A stretch of DNA of 64,000 nt from Lachnospiraceae bacterium (GTDB taxonomy: Bacteria; Bacillota; Clostridia; Lachnospirales; Lachnospiraceae), in assembly GCA_017439675.1 (NCBI GenBank), contig JAFSIQ010000043.1, positions 1-64,000 of the forward strand, given 5' to 3'. A program made the position numbers and the translations under genes. Numbering within the stretch: position 1 is the first letter of the stretch; each line of letters opens with the position of its first letter. This document shows positions 8,903 through 17,130 of this stretch, in pieces. The notes under the pieces were generated by a model. That model was not told the origin of the DNA. It saw only the letters and a program-made list of their open reading frames with translations, and did no database searches.

Positions 8903-9708
8903 CTTCTCTCCTCCCAACATTCCTCTATTACTGGAAACATGCAAAGCCAGCCATAAACTAAGTAAATGCTTACAGAATACAACCGAAAACCGCTACCAGC
9001 AGCCTTTGGATAATAGTCCCAGACGAGACCATCGTTACTACAGCCTACAATAATGTACACTAGCGCAGATAGGAACAGCATTAACCGAATACCATCCCTC
9101 TTTGTAAAACGGTATATTGTATAACTAGTTCTACCTGCTAATCCGTATCCTCTTCCTTTCATGCTATCAGTCATGTTAATCACATCATCCAATGCCCATG
9201 TGATTAATATAGACAGATTCTCTATCACATGCGTCCCTCTACATCGCCTAATTTCCTGAAGCTTTCGATGCAGCTTGGGAACAAACCCAAGAATCATAGA
9301 CAACACAAGACTCAATACAGGAAACCACCTTCCAAAAAGATACACAATTTTATCCGAGGTTATAATTTCACTCATACACCGAAACCACATAACAGAAGAT
9401 GCCAACATAAATGCTGCCGCAATCCCGTAAAATATGGATTCTAATGTGAGCACATTTCCTGTAGGAAGATACGTTAGTATTGTTATTCCTTGATGGCTAA
9501 ACGCCGGATTCATAATTGCCGTAAGTAGCATAAGCACAAAAAGACCGTCAAATCCTTTTCTGGCATTTGTCCAACCAAACAAACGCAACACATAGATAAA
9601 TGCGCCTATCGTGCTAAAAGCAAGGCATACCGGATGCATTAAGAACATACTACAGCCGATAACCCCACAAAAATATATGAAATTTACAATCGGATGATAA
9701 CGCTCCAT
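8875..9708 (-). CDS. ECF transporter T component (EcfT/CbiQ family)
   Basis: The membrane scaffold of the energy-coupling factor, 277 residues. Hydrophobic segments cluster in the N-terminal two thirds. A cytoplasmic coupling region carries the paired Ala-Arg-Gly-like motifs seen here as IRRCRGTHV and DSMKGRGYGLAGRT. These signatures bind the two ATPase domains. GAGGAG lies 5 nt before the ATG; the start is 2 nt after the stop of the DUF4430 gene, and the stop lies inside the next gene. Its only partner in the window is the fused ATPase-S protein. Confidence 0.92.
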   Translation of the reverse strand: MERYHPIVNFIYFCGVIGCSMFLMHPVCLAFSTIGAFIYVLRLFGWTNARKGFDGLFVLMLLTAIMNPAFSHQGITILTYLPTGNVLTLESIFYGIAAAFMLASSVMWFRCMSEIITSDKIVYLFGRWFPVLSLVLSMILGFVPKLHRKLQEIRRCRGTHVIENLSILITWALDDVINMTDSMKGRGYGLAGRTSYTIYRFTKRDGIRLMLFLSALVYIIVGCSNDGLVWDYYPKAAGSGFRLYSVSIYLVYGWLCMFPVIEECWEERRWNKLQSKI

Positions 9709-9710
9709 AC

Positions 9711-10646
9711 CTACTCCTCAAAATATCTGCCTATATCTTTTCCCAACTGACAACTATATAACCAGCGAATCACGTCTCCATCCTTTATAGTATAATAAGA
9801 ACTGCTCCCTTCTGGAAACTCGCCATTTACACTATACATCCAACCTGAGGCGTCCCCACAATCAAATTCATACAGATTATAAATTCCTTCTATATAGTAA
9901 CTTTTGAAAGCTGGCGTATAGGTGTATTCCAAATGAATCTTTTTTTCCTTAGTAATCTGTTGTAGCACATCAAATACACTAGCGTCTTTCGCGACCCAAA
10001 TCGTCGTTTCCTCCAAAACCACACCATCCTTTGGTATCATGCTTTTTTTCGCTGCCGGCAAACGTTCCATATTATCTAATACCGTAGCACAGGAAATGTA
10101 AACTGTGCATTGTATTTTATCCTCTGATTGCTTTGTCTCTGTAGTTACATCTTTATCTGATTCAGAATTAGTATTCTGCGTATTGTCCTCTTTGGTTTTC
10201 TTTTCTGTCTTTTGGGATTTACTCTTCTTTTTACTACTTTTCTTCTCTTCCGCTATCGTTTTCTTTGACTCTTTCTCCGCTACTTTATTGGCATTCTTCT
10301 GTGCCTGCTTGCCATTCTGTGACTGCTTAGCGGAATCCGACGCCTTACTTTTCAGCTTCACATTCATAATAATCTGCTGAAATATATTGGTCTTTTCCTC
10401 TGCTTGGGTAACAGAATCATCCTCCACCCCATTACTGCTAGCAGACACCGTATCGGAATCGATAGATGAATCCGTTTCATTTATTCCTGCCTCTCCATTT
10501 ACACCGATTCGTGACTCTACATTGTTTTTGTCTGACACGGAAAATCCTTGTAACCCCGGTGCGTCTCCTCCATACCAAAAGGAGAAAACCAAGACACCGA
10601 TTACACATGCAACCCATATTAATTTTTTCCAAATTTTCTCCTTCAT
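9711..10646 (-). CDS. Membrane-anchored DUF4430 (transcobalamin C-terminal-like) protein
   Basis: An N-terminal hydrophobic segment (about 10-27) is a signal or anchor. A long charged spacer rich in Lys, Ser and Gln (about 30-180) could span the cell wall. A C-terminal DUF4430 domain (about 218-303) has the diagnostic pattern YYIEGIYNLYEFDCGDASGW, then MYSVNG and IKDGDVIRWLYS. This domain is the homologue of the beta domain of transcobalamin and intrinsic factor, which closes over bound B12. Directly upstream of the ECF T component and downstream of a toroid protein. Inferred role: presenting corrinoid to the ECF transporter. Confidence 0.85.
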   Translation of the reverse strand: MKEKIWKKLIWVACVIGVLVFSFWYGGDAPGLQGFSVSDKNNVESRIGVNGEAGINETDSSIDSDTVSASSNGVEDDSVTQAEEKTNIFQQIIMNVKLKSKASDSAKQSQNGKQAQKNANKVAEKESKKTIAEEKKSSKKKSKSQKTEKKTKEDNTQNTNSESDKDVTTETKQSEDKIQCTVYISCATVLDNMERLPAAKKSMIPKDGVVLEETTIWVAKDASVFDVLQQITKEKKIHLEYTYTPAFKSYYIEGIYNLYEFDCGDASGWMYSVNGEFPEGSSSYYTIKDGDVIRWLYSCQLGKDIGRYFEE

Positions 10647-10719
10647 CGTTTACCTCTTTCCTACTTGTTTCAGTGACCCCTTTATCATAAGTCACAGTAC
10701 ACAATCCTACCCGTCACTT

Positions 10720-12450
10720 CTATTTCTTCTTTACAATCACTTTTACATCCGCTTTCGCTCCGTTTTTAGTCGTTACAGTAATCTTTGCTGTCCCAGGTTT
10801 TACTCCCTTAAGAACTCCTTGTTTTGTGACCTTGACAATCTTTTTGTCCGAACTTTTATAACTGCGAATAACATCGAAGGAATTAGAAAGCTTACAGCTT
10901 GTTTGCAAGATTTCCTTTACACACAATTTATAAGTCTTCTTTTTGAATTTAATCGTACTTTTAACTGATTTCTTTTGTACAGTAACCTTACATTTTGCTA
11001 TCGCTCCACTCTTCATGGTAACCGTAATGGTCGCCTTTCCCACCTTCTTTGCAGTGAGTTTTCCCTTTTCGTTCACCGTAACAACCCTCTTGTCAGAAGA
11101 TGTCCATTTTACCACTTTGTCCGTATCCAATTTCTGTACCACCCTCAAGGCATTTGTAGATTTATTCACCTGTAGCTTACCATTTCTAGTGCTTAACCTT
11201 ACCGCTGGAGTCTTAACCGTAATCGTAATGGTTGCCGTGGCTCCGCTTGCAGAGATTGCAGTAATCTCCGTGGTGCCTTTCCTTACGCCAGTGAGTAATC
11301 CCGTATCAGAAATCGTCGCCACCTTTTCATTTGCACTGGTATATTGAATAATCGAATCATCCTCCTCAGAACAGGTAATTGCTAACTGTACTTCTTGTGT
11401 CGCATAGAGCGTATCGTGTTCTTTTTCAAAAGAAATAAATGTAGGCTTTACCAAATCACCTGTTTTAATTGTAGTCAAATCCCAGTAGGAGCCCTCACCA
11501 TTTTGATATTTCTCATAAGCAGTAAACGCCTGTAACACCTGCATGGTTGTCATACTGTCTGGATTTGTCTTACCCAATGCATGAACATATCCGGATGGAT
11601 TCTCGATATAAAATGTATTCAAGTAGGTAATGAAATTGTTGTTCACATCACTGAATCCTGATGAAGCATCAATTGCATCAACCCCCAGTGCAGACAAAGC
11701 AATCCACACTTGTGTCGTAGCTTCTGGGGAGCCGAATCCGCAATCTGTAGACTGTTGGTTCTTCAAATAATCAAGTGCCTTTCCAACGGAAGCACTGACC
11801 TTGGCATCTGCCTTATATGGTGCCAAAGCCTGCAATGCCATTGCAGTCATATCCACACTGGCACTGGTATTATCCGACAAGCCAAATCCACCATTACCAT
11901 TTTGAAATTTCAAAAGTTCCTGAATAATTTCATCTCTAGACCACTTTGCATCTTCCGGTATTGCCGTCTGTTTTGCATCCAACGCTAATAGCGCATACAC
12001 TAGCTCGTTTGAACCACTCGCCAGCTTCGAACTATTATATATCATGGCAGCAAGATTCACACCTTCCACATCTGCAATATCTTTTCCTAAGATAGATAAT
12101 GTCAACGCCACTCGTTCTGCATCGGTTGGCTTTTCCGTTCCGTCCCATGTCTTAATTTCCTTTGCAACAGAATTGTAATAAGAATTTATCTGTACCTGGG
12201 AAACCTCTGCACCAGAGCTCACCATCGTATACAAAATCCACTCATACCCATAGGAATATGTTTCTGGATATTCTCTGTGCAAATATGCAATTGCACCTTT
12301 CTTACCTTTGCTTATCATTGCATCAAAAGCCTCATTGGTTGTATCTACTGGCGTTGCTGTTGCCGCATAAACATATTGATTTCCTAACAGCAACATTATC
12401 ACAAAACATACAAATAAAAATGTTGCTCCCTTTTTGCACCAATTTTTCAT
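10720..12450 (-). CDS. Exported alpha/alpha-toroid protein with Big_2 domains
   Basis: A signal peptide (about 1-29, ending near YAATA) leads to an alpha-helical toroid region of the squalene-cyclase/prenyltransferase fold (about 35-330). It shows the repeat signatures FQNGNGGFG, DMTAMALQALAPY, CGFGSPEATTQVWIALSALG and MTTMQVLQAFTAY. Three bacterial Ig-like Big_2 domains follow (about 345-576), with repeated pattern SADEKVATIS/GVRKGTTEIT-like. There is no enzyme active-site motif of cyclases, so it is more likely a binding protein. The N-terminal barrel of intrinsic factor has this same fold. AAGGAG lies 9 nt before the ATG. Inferred role: surface corrinoid capture. Confidence 0.82.
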   Translation of the reverse strand: MKNWCKKGATFLFVCFVIMLLLGNQYVYAATATPVDTTNEAFDAMISKGKKGAIAYLHREYPETYSYGYEWILYTMVSSGAEVSQVQINSYYNSVAKEIKTWDGTEKPTDAERVALTLSILGKDIADVEGVNLAAMIYNSSKLASGSNELVYALLALDAKQTAIPEDAKWSRDEIIQELLKFQNGNGGFGLSDNTSASVDMTAMALQALAPYKADAKVSASVGKALDYLKNQQSTDCGFGSPEATTQVWIALSALGVDAIDASSGFSDVNNNFITYLNTFYIENPSGYVHALGKTNPDSMTTMQVLQAFTAYEKYQNGEGSYWDLTTIKTGDLVKPTFISFEKEHDTLYATQEVQLAITCSEEDDSIIQYTSANEKVATISDTGLLTGVRKGTTEITAISASGATATITITVKTPAVRLSTRNGKLQVNKSTNALRVVQKLDTDKVVKWTSSDKRVVTVNEKGKLTAKKVGKATITVTMKSGAIAKCKVTVQKKSVKSTIKFKKKTYKLCVKEILQTSCKLSNSFDVIRSYKSSDKKIVKVTKQGVLKGVKPGTAKITVTTKNGAKADVKVIVKKK

Positions 12451-12477
12451 GTTATCTATCTCCTTAATATCACCACA

Positions 12478-12507
12478 AAAGTCAAGTGTGATTCCACACC
12501 TGACTTT
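12478..12507 (-). terminator. Internal terminator or attenuator within the B12 locus
   Basis: On the minus strand AAAGTCAGGTGTG, a GAAT loop and CACACTTGACTTTTG form a strong stem with one mismatch and a short T run. It lies between the FN3 protein and the toroid protein and may lower expression of the downstream genes or mark the end of an mRNA segment. Confidence 0.6.
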
Positions 12508-12606
12508 CGGGCAGTTACATATTCTACAAATGATTCAGAGCCTATTGGAAAATACTTTACATCTCCCATGCAATTATATTACTTGTATCTAGCTCGAACC
12601 CCTTTA

Positions 12607-13686
12607 TTATTTCACTTTCACTGTCATCTTAGACGACCATGCACTATATCGGGTTTTAAGTGTGACACATTTGTCCGTACGTGTCTTTGTTGTCTTATAT
12701 GTACGAATTCTAACATAATATTTCTTCTTAGATTCCAATGACTTTTTAATGATTTTCTTGGTCACATTGGCACCCTTTACCTTGTAGGTCTTAGTCTTAG
12801 AAGCTTTAAACTTAGCAGATGTGCTAACCTGAATCTGATATCCAGTTACATTACTCCTCTTCTTCCATGTCACCTTAATCTGCTTCTTCTTAGGAGTCTT
12901 TACTTTCTTGAGACTGGTTGCCTCTGGCTTCTTAGATTCTTCTGTCAACTTCTCACTAGCAGAAGCAATCTCAGACTGTGTTGCATCCCAATCCTCCAAC
13001 GCGTTAATCGCTTTCTTATATGCAGAGGATGATTTGTTACCAGTAAAGTTTGCAACCTGGCTAATCAACTCATCCTTGTTTGCAAAATCAATAATCGGTG
13101 CGCCCCACTCTGAAGTAGCAATGTTGGTATCTCCATAGTACATTGTAAACTGTACACGGATTACAGAACCATCATGGTAGGTGTCAGCAATTCCTTCCTT
13201 GCTATACTTAACACCTGACATTCCATAATTGGCTGATACATTGTCTACTAAAAATGTATATCCCGAGGAACTCACATAATCGTAAGATGAAAGCGTAGTT
13301 GCATCTACTCTCTTCGCATCATTGGTAAGTGCACTTCCCAATGATTCTCTGATTTTACCAGGAATATCATTGATGGTCCAACCTTCCGGTTCTCCACCAT
13401 CCTTAAAACCAGTCATATAAGTACCCCAACTACCCTCCGTGAAGATGATACTATCACCATAAGCTCTCTTCACAATATCTTCCACGCTTTCTGTTTCATA
13501 ATAACCTACCTTCATAGGTTCTTCCGCAAAACCCTGCCCTACTGTGGAACGTTCCATTGTTACATACACATAGCCATCATAGGCTGTTTCTGCATTGGCA
13601 TCCAATGCAGCACCTGGAGAAATTAAGCTGATTGCCATTACAAGCATCAGCATCCAGGAAATTAGTTTGTTTCTTGTCGTTTTCAT
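12607..13686 (-). CDS. Exported DUF4430-like protein with FN3 domain
   Basis: A signal peptide (about 1-32, cut near ANAETA) is followed by a beta-rich region of about 200 residues. Its features match a long-insert version of the DUF4430/transcobalamin beta domain: VYVTMERSTVGQG, GYYETESVEDIVKRAYGD, GYTFLVDN and DGSVIRVQFTMYYG. A helical stretch (about 205-245) and one fibronectin type III domain (about 250-359, KKKQIKVTWKKRSNVTGYQI) complete it. The ATG overlaps the stop of the HNH-repeat gene (ATGA), so the two are translationally coupled behind the cobalamin riboswitch. DUF4430 membership is by pattern only. Likely a cell-surface corrinoid-binding component. Confidence 0.75.
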   Translation of the reverse strand: MKTTRNKLISWMLMLVMAISLISPGAALDANAETAYDGYVYVTMERSTVGQGFAEEPMKVGYYETESVEDIVKRAYGDSIIFTEGSWGTYMTGFKDGGEPEGWTINDIPGKIRESLGSALTNDAKRVDATTLSSYDYVSSSGYTFLVDNVSANYGMSGVKYSKEGIADTYHDGSVIRVQFTMYYGDTNIATSEWGAPIIDFANKDELISQVANFTGNKSSSAYKKAINALEDWDATQSEIASASEKLTEESKKPEATSLKKVKTPKKKQIKVTWKKRSNVTGYQIQVSTSAKFKASKTKTYKVKGANVTKKIIKKSLESKKKYYVRIRTYKTTKTRTDKCVTLKTRYSAWSSKMTVKVK

Positions 13687-13970
13687 TCTTCAACCATTCC
13701 TTTCTTCTCCGCCAGTTCTTGTTTTAATATTTTTCTTTGTGCATTTTTTGCTCTTTTCATCTCAATCCGCTTCTGTCTTCTTTTATCTGCTTTGGTATTT
13801 TCCTTTGGCTCTTTAATCCCTGCCGCTTCCAATGCCCTTGGCCACGGTCCAAAGTAGGACTTAATGGCGGACATTTCTGCCACGGAAAAGTCTGCCTTTC
13901 TCGGATAAATGCCGGTTTCCTTATATCTACGCTGTAGTAAATCAATGCAATATTCTCTTGTAAATGACAT
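13683..13970 (-). CDS. Small HNH-repeat (homing-endonuclease-associated repeat) protein
   Basis: 95 residues. Residues 1-50 (REYCIDLLQRRYKETGIYPR, then FGPWPRALEAAGI) match the helical HNH-associated repeat, a DNA-binding module normally found in homing endonucleases and some regulators. The remainder is a very basic helix rich in Lys and Arg (residues 55-90). No HNH catalytic motif is present. AGGAGG lies 7 nt before the ATG, and the stop overlaps the next start by ATGA. It is the first gene after the cobalamin riboswitch. It could be a DNA- or RNA-binding regulator of the locus; function unknown. Confidence 0.75.
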   Translation of the reverse strand: MSFTREYCIDLLQRRYKETGIYPRKADFSVAEMSAIKSYFGPWPRALEAAGIKEPKENTKADKRRQKRIEMKRAKNAQRKILKQELAEKKGMVEE

Positions 13971-14082
13971 GCTGATTCCTCCTATGTAAATATAAGTTCA
14001 TGGTCGCTTGACTTAGCCTTCACTCTTCCTTGAAAGAAAACTGCTCGCTGCACAGCCACTTGACTAGTGTGACATTCCTTTG

Positions 14083-14118
14083 AAAACAAGAAAAGCCTTA
14101 CCTTCCAGGAAAGTAAAG
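14083..14118 (-). terminator. Candidate expression-platform terminator of the cobalamin riboswitch
   Basis: On the minus strand CTTTACTTT, loop CCTGG and AAGGTAAGG (with G-U pairs) are followed by the T-rich tract CTTTTCTTGTTTTC. It lies about 65 nt after the aptamer and before the first gene, where a B12-dependent terminator would be expected. The stem is modest. Confidence 0.5.
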
Positions 14119-14182
14119 CACAGCAAAAAGACACTCCGAATCAATCGAAATGATACTCTTCCTTACCCAAAAGCAAAAACGC

Positions 14183-14365
14183 TGAAATATGCGAGTATTC
14201 TGGCTGAAAGAATCTTAACAGTCATCTTTTTCAAAATAACCTTACTCAATTCTTAACACAGTAATGGCGGTTGCACCGGATTCACACCGAATTTCCCTCT
14301 AATCTGTTAGCTTCGAAATCCACTTCGCAATCATCGAAATGTCATTCCAACAGAGCAATATTTCA
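14183..14365 (-). promoter_or_regulatory. Cobalamin riboswitch
   Basis: Minus-strand leader RNA. Core motifs in order: GAGGGAAATTCGGTGTGAAT, then CCGGTGC, ACCGCCATTACTGTG, AGTAAGGTT and finally GCCAGAATACTCGC. They match the conserved core of B12 riboswitches (GGGAA..GGTG..AATCC, the CGCC..ACTGT box and the CCAG.ATAC box). A closing P1 stem is visible: TGAAATATTGC (14365-14355) pairs with GCATATTTCA (14192-14183) with one bulge. A hairpin TCTGTT/AACAGA lies before the core. In the known class adenosyl- or aquocobalamin binding turns expression off. The downstream genes are the HNH-repeat protein, DUF4430/toroid proteins and the ECF transporter. Confidence 0.93.
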
Positions 14366-14415
14366 AATTCAATTTTATTGTGGGCTGCGATTCTTTCATT
14401 AGCCACACATCACAC

Positions 14416-14444
14416 ATTCTAAAGTGATTTCTTACAAAAGTCAA
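14416..14444 (-). promoter_or_regulatory. Promoter of the cobalamin riboswitch transcript
   Basis: TTGACT (14444-14439), 17 nt, TAGAAT (14421-14416) on the minus strand. It overlaps the last codons of the Cys-rich gene and would start RNA near 14409, about 45 nt before the riboswitch P1 stem. The B12 locus can therefore be transcribed independently of the gene upstream. Confidence 0.7.
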
Positions 14445-14697
14445 TCTCTTTTACCTGTTTCATGATTTCCCCATAATTATCCCGGATATGAGGTCTGACA
14501 CATTTAGAACAATCCATCGTTCCATCTTCCAAAATTGTTGGATTACCACCACAATCAGTGCCCAACACATACAATGGACAATAGCAGAACAAACAATTAA
14601 ATTGTTCTAAGTCAATCCCATTATGACAGGGGTAAAATTCACACTGTTCATTTCGAAAACAGGAGTAATGCTTCCCTTTCCAATCTGATTCTGACAC
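14419..14697 (-). CDS. Cysteine-rich small-domain protein (putative metal binding)
   Basis: 92 residues with about ten cysteines: CFRNEQCEFYPCH, FNCLFCYCPLY, TDCGG and DCSKCVRPH. The layout matches the 'cysteine-rich small domain' family, a probable metal-binding module of unknown function. Relatives often sit near corrinoid genes in anaerobes (from memory), and here the cobalamin riboswitch begins directly downstream. The start is a GTG at 14697 preceded by GAGGTGA. It has its own promoter overlapping the lysS terminator. It is soluble, with no signal peptide. Confidence 0.8.
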   Translation of the reverse strand: MSESDWKGKHYSCFRNEQCEFYPCHNGIDLEQFNCLFCYCPLYVLGTDCGGNPTILEDGTMDCSKCVRPHIRDNYGEIMKQVKEIDFCKKSL

Positions 14698-14730
14698 AGG
14701 CTCACCTCGCTCTTTTACAAATATAGTCTT

Positions 14731-14759
14731 ATTATAACATACGAAAAACAGCAGGGCAA
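14731..14759 (-). promoter_or_regulatory. Promoter of the Cys-rich small protein gene
   Basis: TTGCCC (14759-14754), 17 nt, TATAAT (14736-14731) on the minus strand. The -35 lies inside the lysS terminator stem, so terminator and promoter are superimposed. Confidence 0.65.
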
Positions 14760-14773
14760 AACACCCTGCTGTT
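14744..14773 (-). terminator. Intrinsic terminator of greA-lysS
   Basis: AACAGCAGGG, loop TGTTTTG, CCCTGCTGTT followed by TTT on the minus strand. A 10-bp perfect stem 57 nt after the lysS stop. Confidence 0.88.
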
Positions 14774-14830
14774 CCATATTATCATTCAAGCATTGATTGA
14801 ATTCCTCATAAACCCTTGATTTTACAAGGT

Positions 14831-16339
14831 TTATTTCTCTAACGTCTTCATCGTCGGGAACAACAATACATCCCTAATTGCCGGCGAATCGGTAAGCAAC
14901 ATACAAAGTCTGTCGATACCATATCCGATACCGCCTGTAGGTGGCATACCAAGCTCCAATGCATACATGAAGTCTTCATCTGTTGTGTTGGCTTCCTCAT
15001 CACCCAAAGCAAGCAACGCTTCCTGTGCCTTGAAACGCTCTCTCTGGTCGATTGGATCATTAAGCTCTGAGTAAGCATTTGCCATTTCCCAACCGTTCAT
15101 GAACAACTCGAAACGCTCTACATAGTTAGGGTCCTCTGGCTTCTTCTTGGTAAGTGGAGAAATCTCAATTGGATGGTCCATAACGAATGTAGGCTGAATC
15201 AAATGCTCCTCTACAAACTCCTCAAAGAACAAGTTAAGGATATCACCCTTTGTATGGTGCTCCTCAAACTCTACATGCTTCTCTTTCGCAATCGCCTTAG
15301 CCGCATCTGTGTCTGCAATCTCATTGAAATCTACACCTGCATACTTCTTAACCGCATCCACCATAGTAATACGCTCAAATGGCTTACCAAGATCCATCTC
15401 GATACCATTATAAGTAATCTGTGTTGTACCTAATACTTCCTGTGCAACGTAACGATACATATTCTCTGTTAAATCCATCATTCCGTTGTAATCAGTATAT
15501 GCCTGATATAACTCCATCAAAGTAAACTCTGGGTTATGTCTTGTATCCAAACCTTCGTTACGGAATACTCGTCCAATCTCATAAACACGCTCCATACCAC
15601 CAACAATCAATCTCTTTAAGTATAACTCAAGAGAGATACGAAGCTTGAAGTCCTCGTCCAATGCATTGAAATGTGTCTCAAACGGACGAGCCGCAGCACC
15701 ACCGGCATTGGCAACAAGCATAGGAGTCTCAACCTCCATAAAGCCTTGTCCATCCAAATACTTACGGATTGTGCTGATAATCTTAGAACGCTTGATAAAG
15801 GTATCCTTTACTTCTGGATTCATAATCAAGTCGATATATCTCTGACGATAGCGAGTATCCACATTAGTCAAACCGTGATACTTCTCTGGCAAAATCTGCA
15901 AGCTCTTAGAAAGTAATGTAACCTTAGTCGCATGGATAGACTTCTCACCCTTCTGGGTTAAGAATACCTTACCCTCAACGCCAACAATATCACCGATATC
16001 CATTCTCTTAAACAACTTATAAGCATCTTCGCCCAAATCATCTCTTGCAACATAAATCTGGATATTGCCCTCTAAGTCCTGTACATTAGCAAATGATGCC
16101 TTACCCATAACACGCTTCTGCATCAAACGACCTGCAATAGATACATCCTTACCTTCATACTCTTCAAACTGTTCCTTAATCGTACCTGTCTTTGCAGTTA
16201 CATCATACTTTGTAATTACAAATGGATCCATTCCATTATCCTGCAATTCCTGTAATTTCTCTCTTCTAACCTTCAACAACTGATTCAAATCTTGTTGCTT
16301 TGGCTGTTGATTCTGATTATTATCTCCCACTGTATTCAC
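14831..16339 (-). CDS. lysS: Lysyl-tRNA synthetase, class II
   Basis: Attaches lysine to tRNA-Lys. 502 residues, the normal length. An N-terminal OB-fold anticodon-binding domain (about 60-165, VSIAGRLMQKRVMGKASF) is followed by the class II catalytic core: motif 1 near FMEVETPML, motif 2 VYEIGRVFRNEGLDTRHNPE with FTLMELYQAY, and motif 3 GMPPTGGIGYGIDRLCMLLT. A Gln/Asn-rich N-terminal tail of about 20 residues is extra. It follows greA with 125 nt between them and no terminator, so the two are probably one transcript, an arrangement common in Firmicutes. Confidence 0.98.
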   Translation of the reverse strand: MNTVGDNNQNQQPKQQDLNQLLKVRREKLQELQDNGMDPFVITKYDVTAKTGTIKEQFEEYEGKDVSIAGRLMQKRVMGKASFANVQDLEGNIQIYVARDDLGEDAYKLFKRMDIGDIVGVEGKVFLTQKGEKSIHATKVTLLSKSLQILPEKYHGLTNVDTRYRQRYIDLIMNPEVKDTFIKRSKIISTIRKYLDGQGFMEVETPMLVANAGGAAARPFETHFNALDEDFKLRISLELYLKRLIVGGMERVYEIGRVFRNEGLDTRHNPEFTLMELYQAYTDYNGMMDLTENMYRYVAQEVLGTTQITYNGIEMDLGKPFERITMVDAVKKYAGVDFNEIADTDAAKAIAKEKHVEFEEHHTKGDILNLFFEEFVEEHLIQPTFVMDHPIEISPLTKKKPEDPNYVERFELFMNGWEMANAYSELNDPIDQRERFKAQEALLALGDEEANTTDEDFMYALELGMPPTGGIGYGIDRLCMLLTDSPAIRDVLLFPTMKTLEK

Positions 16340-16464
16340 TCACTTTCCTAATATGATTTTAATATATACTCTTTGTTATCATACGATTACCCTCGCTTCT
16401 TATCTAGCAATCGTACACATAAGGAAAGGGACAGTGTTCCACCATCCCTTACATTCGCCTCTGT

Positions 16465-16950
16465 CTATTCTTCGTCTAAGCTAATCTCTACAATCTCAAA
16501 CTGGAATGATCCGTTCGGTGCTTCTACAGTTACGATTTCACCAGCCTTTGCACCAATCAATGCAGCACCCACTGGAGACTCATTTGAAATCTTGTTATTC
16601 AAAATATCTGCCTCTGTAGAACCAACAATCTTAAAAATCTGAACGTTGCCCTTTGTCACATCCTTCACTGTAACAACACAACCAACGTTAACCTTTTCTT
16701 TGTCTACTTCATCTGTATATACAACCTCAACATTTTTAAGGATTGCCTCTAATTCTTCAATTCTTGCTTCGATATCCTTCTGCTCATCTTTTGCAGCATC
16801 GTATTCCGCATTCTCGGATAAGTCACCTTGCTCTCTTGCTTCTTTAATCTTCTGAGCTACTTCTTTACGTTTGACAACTCGCAACTCCTGCAATTCTTCT
16901 TCTAACTTTTTCAGACCCTTATCGGTCAAAAGGTTCTTCTTCTCTGCCAT
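16465..16950 (-). CDS. greA: Transcription elongation factor GreA
   Basis: Binds RNA polymerase in the secondary channel and stimulates cleavage of backtracked RNA. 161 residues, standard length. The N-terminal coiled coil (about 5-78) carries the acidic tip motif ENAEYDAAKDEQ with the metal-coordinating Asp/Glu pair. The C-terminal FKBP-like globular domain ends with NESPVGAALIGAKAGEIV. First gene of the greA-lysS transcript, with a near-consensus promoter just upstream. Confidence 0.98.
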   Translation of the reverse strand: MAEKKNLLTDKGLKKLEEELQELRVVKRKEVAQKIKEAREQGDLSENAEYDAAKDEQKDIEARIEELEAILKNVEVVYTDEVDKEKVNVGCVVTVKDVTKGNVQIFKIVGSTEADILNNKISNESPVGAALIGAKAGEIVTVEAPNGSFQFEIVEISLDEE

Positions 16951-17006
16951 TCGACTCGCCCTTCCATATCATAAAATTATGTAGTTTCCACCACATTCAC
17001 CAAACT

Positions 17007-17035
17007 ATTATAACTGACTCGACCTATGATGTCAA
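17007..17035 (-). promoter_or_regulatory. Promoter of greA-lysS
   Basis: TTGACA (17035-17030), exactly 17 nt, TATAAT (17012-17007) on the minus strand, about 60 nt before the greA start. A full-consensus vegetative promoter. Confidence 0.85.
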
Positions 17036-17057
17036 CGCAAAACCTTGCATATAAAGT

Positions 17058-17087
17058 AAGAAAAAGACCATTTTACAATGGTCTTTC
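17058..17087 (-). terminator. Intrinsic terminator of the foldase lipoprotein gene
   Basis: AAAGACCAT, loop TGTAAA, ATGGTCTTTTTC on the minus strand, 45 nt after the stop codon. Confidence 0.88.
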
Positions 17088-17130
17088 CCAAAAGTGCATC
17101 CGCTTTCGTTATTCACATTTTCAAATCAGA

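Noticed and set aside
10105-10380. Plus-strand frame opposite the Lys/Ser-rich spacer
   Set aside because: It mirrors the low-complexity linker of the DUF4430 protein and has no ribosome site.
14811-14833. AAACCC-type hairpin after lysS, similar to one at 162-184
   Set aside because: Shared wording CCCTTGATTTT is short and also occurs at the tRNA-Gln promoter; it is probably coincidental.
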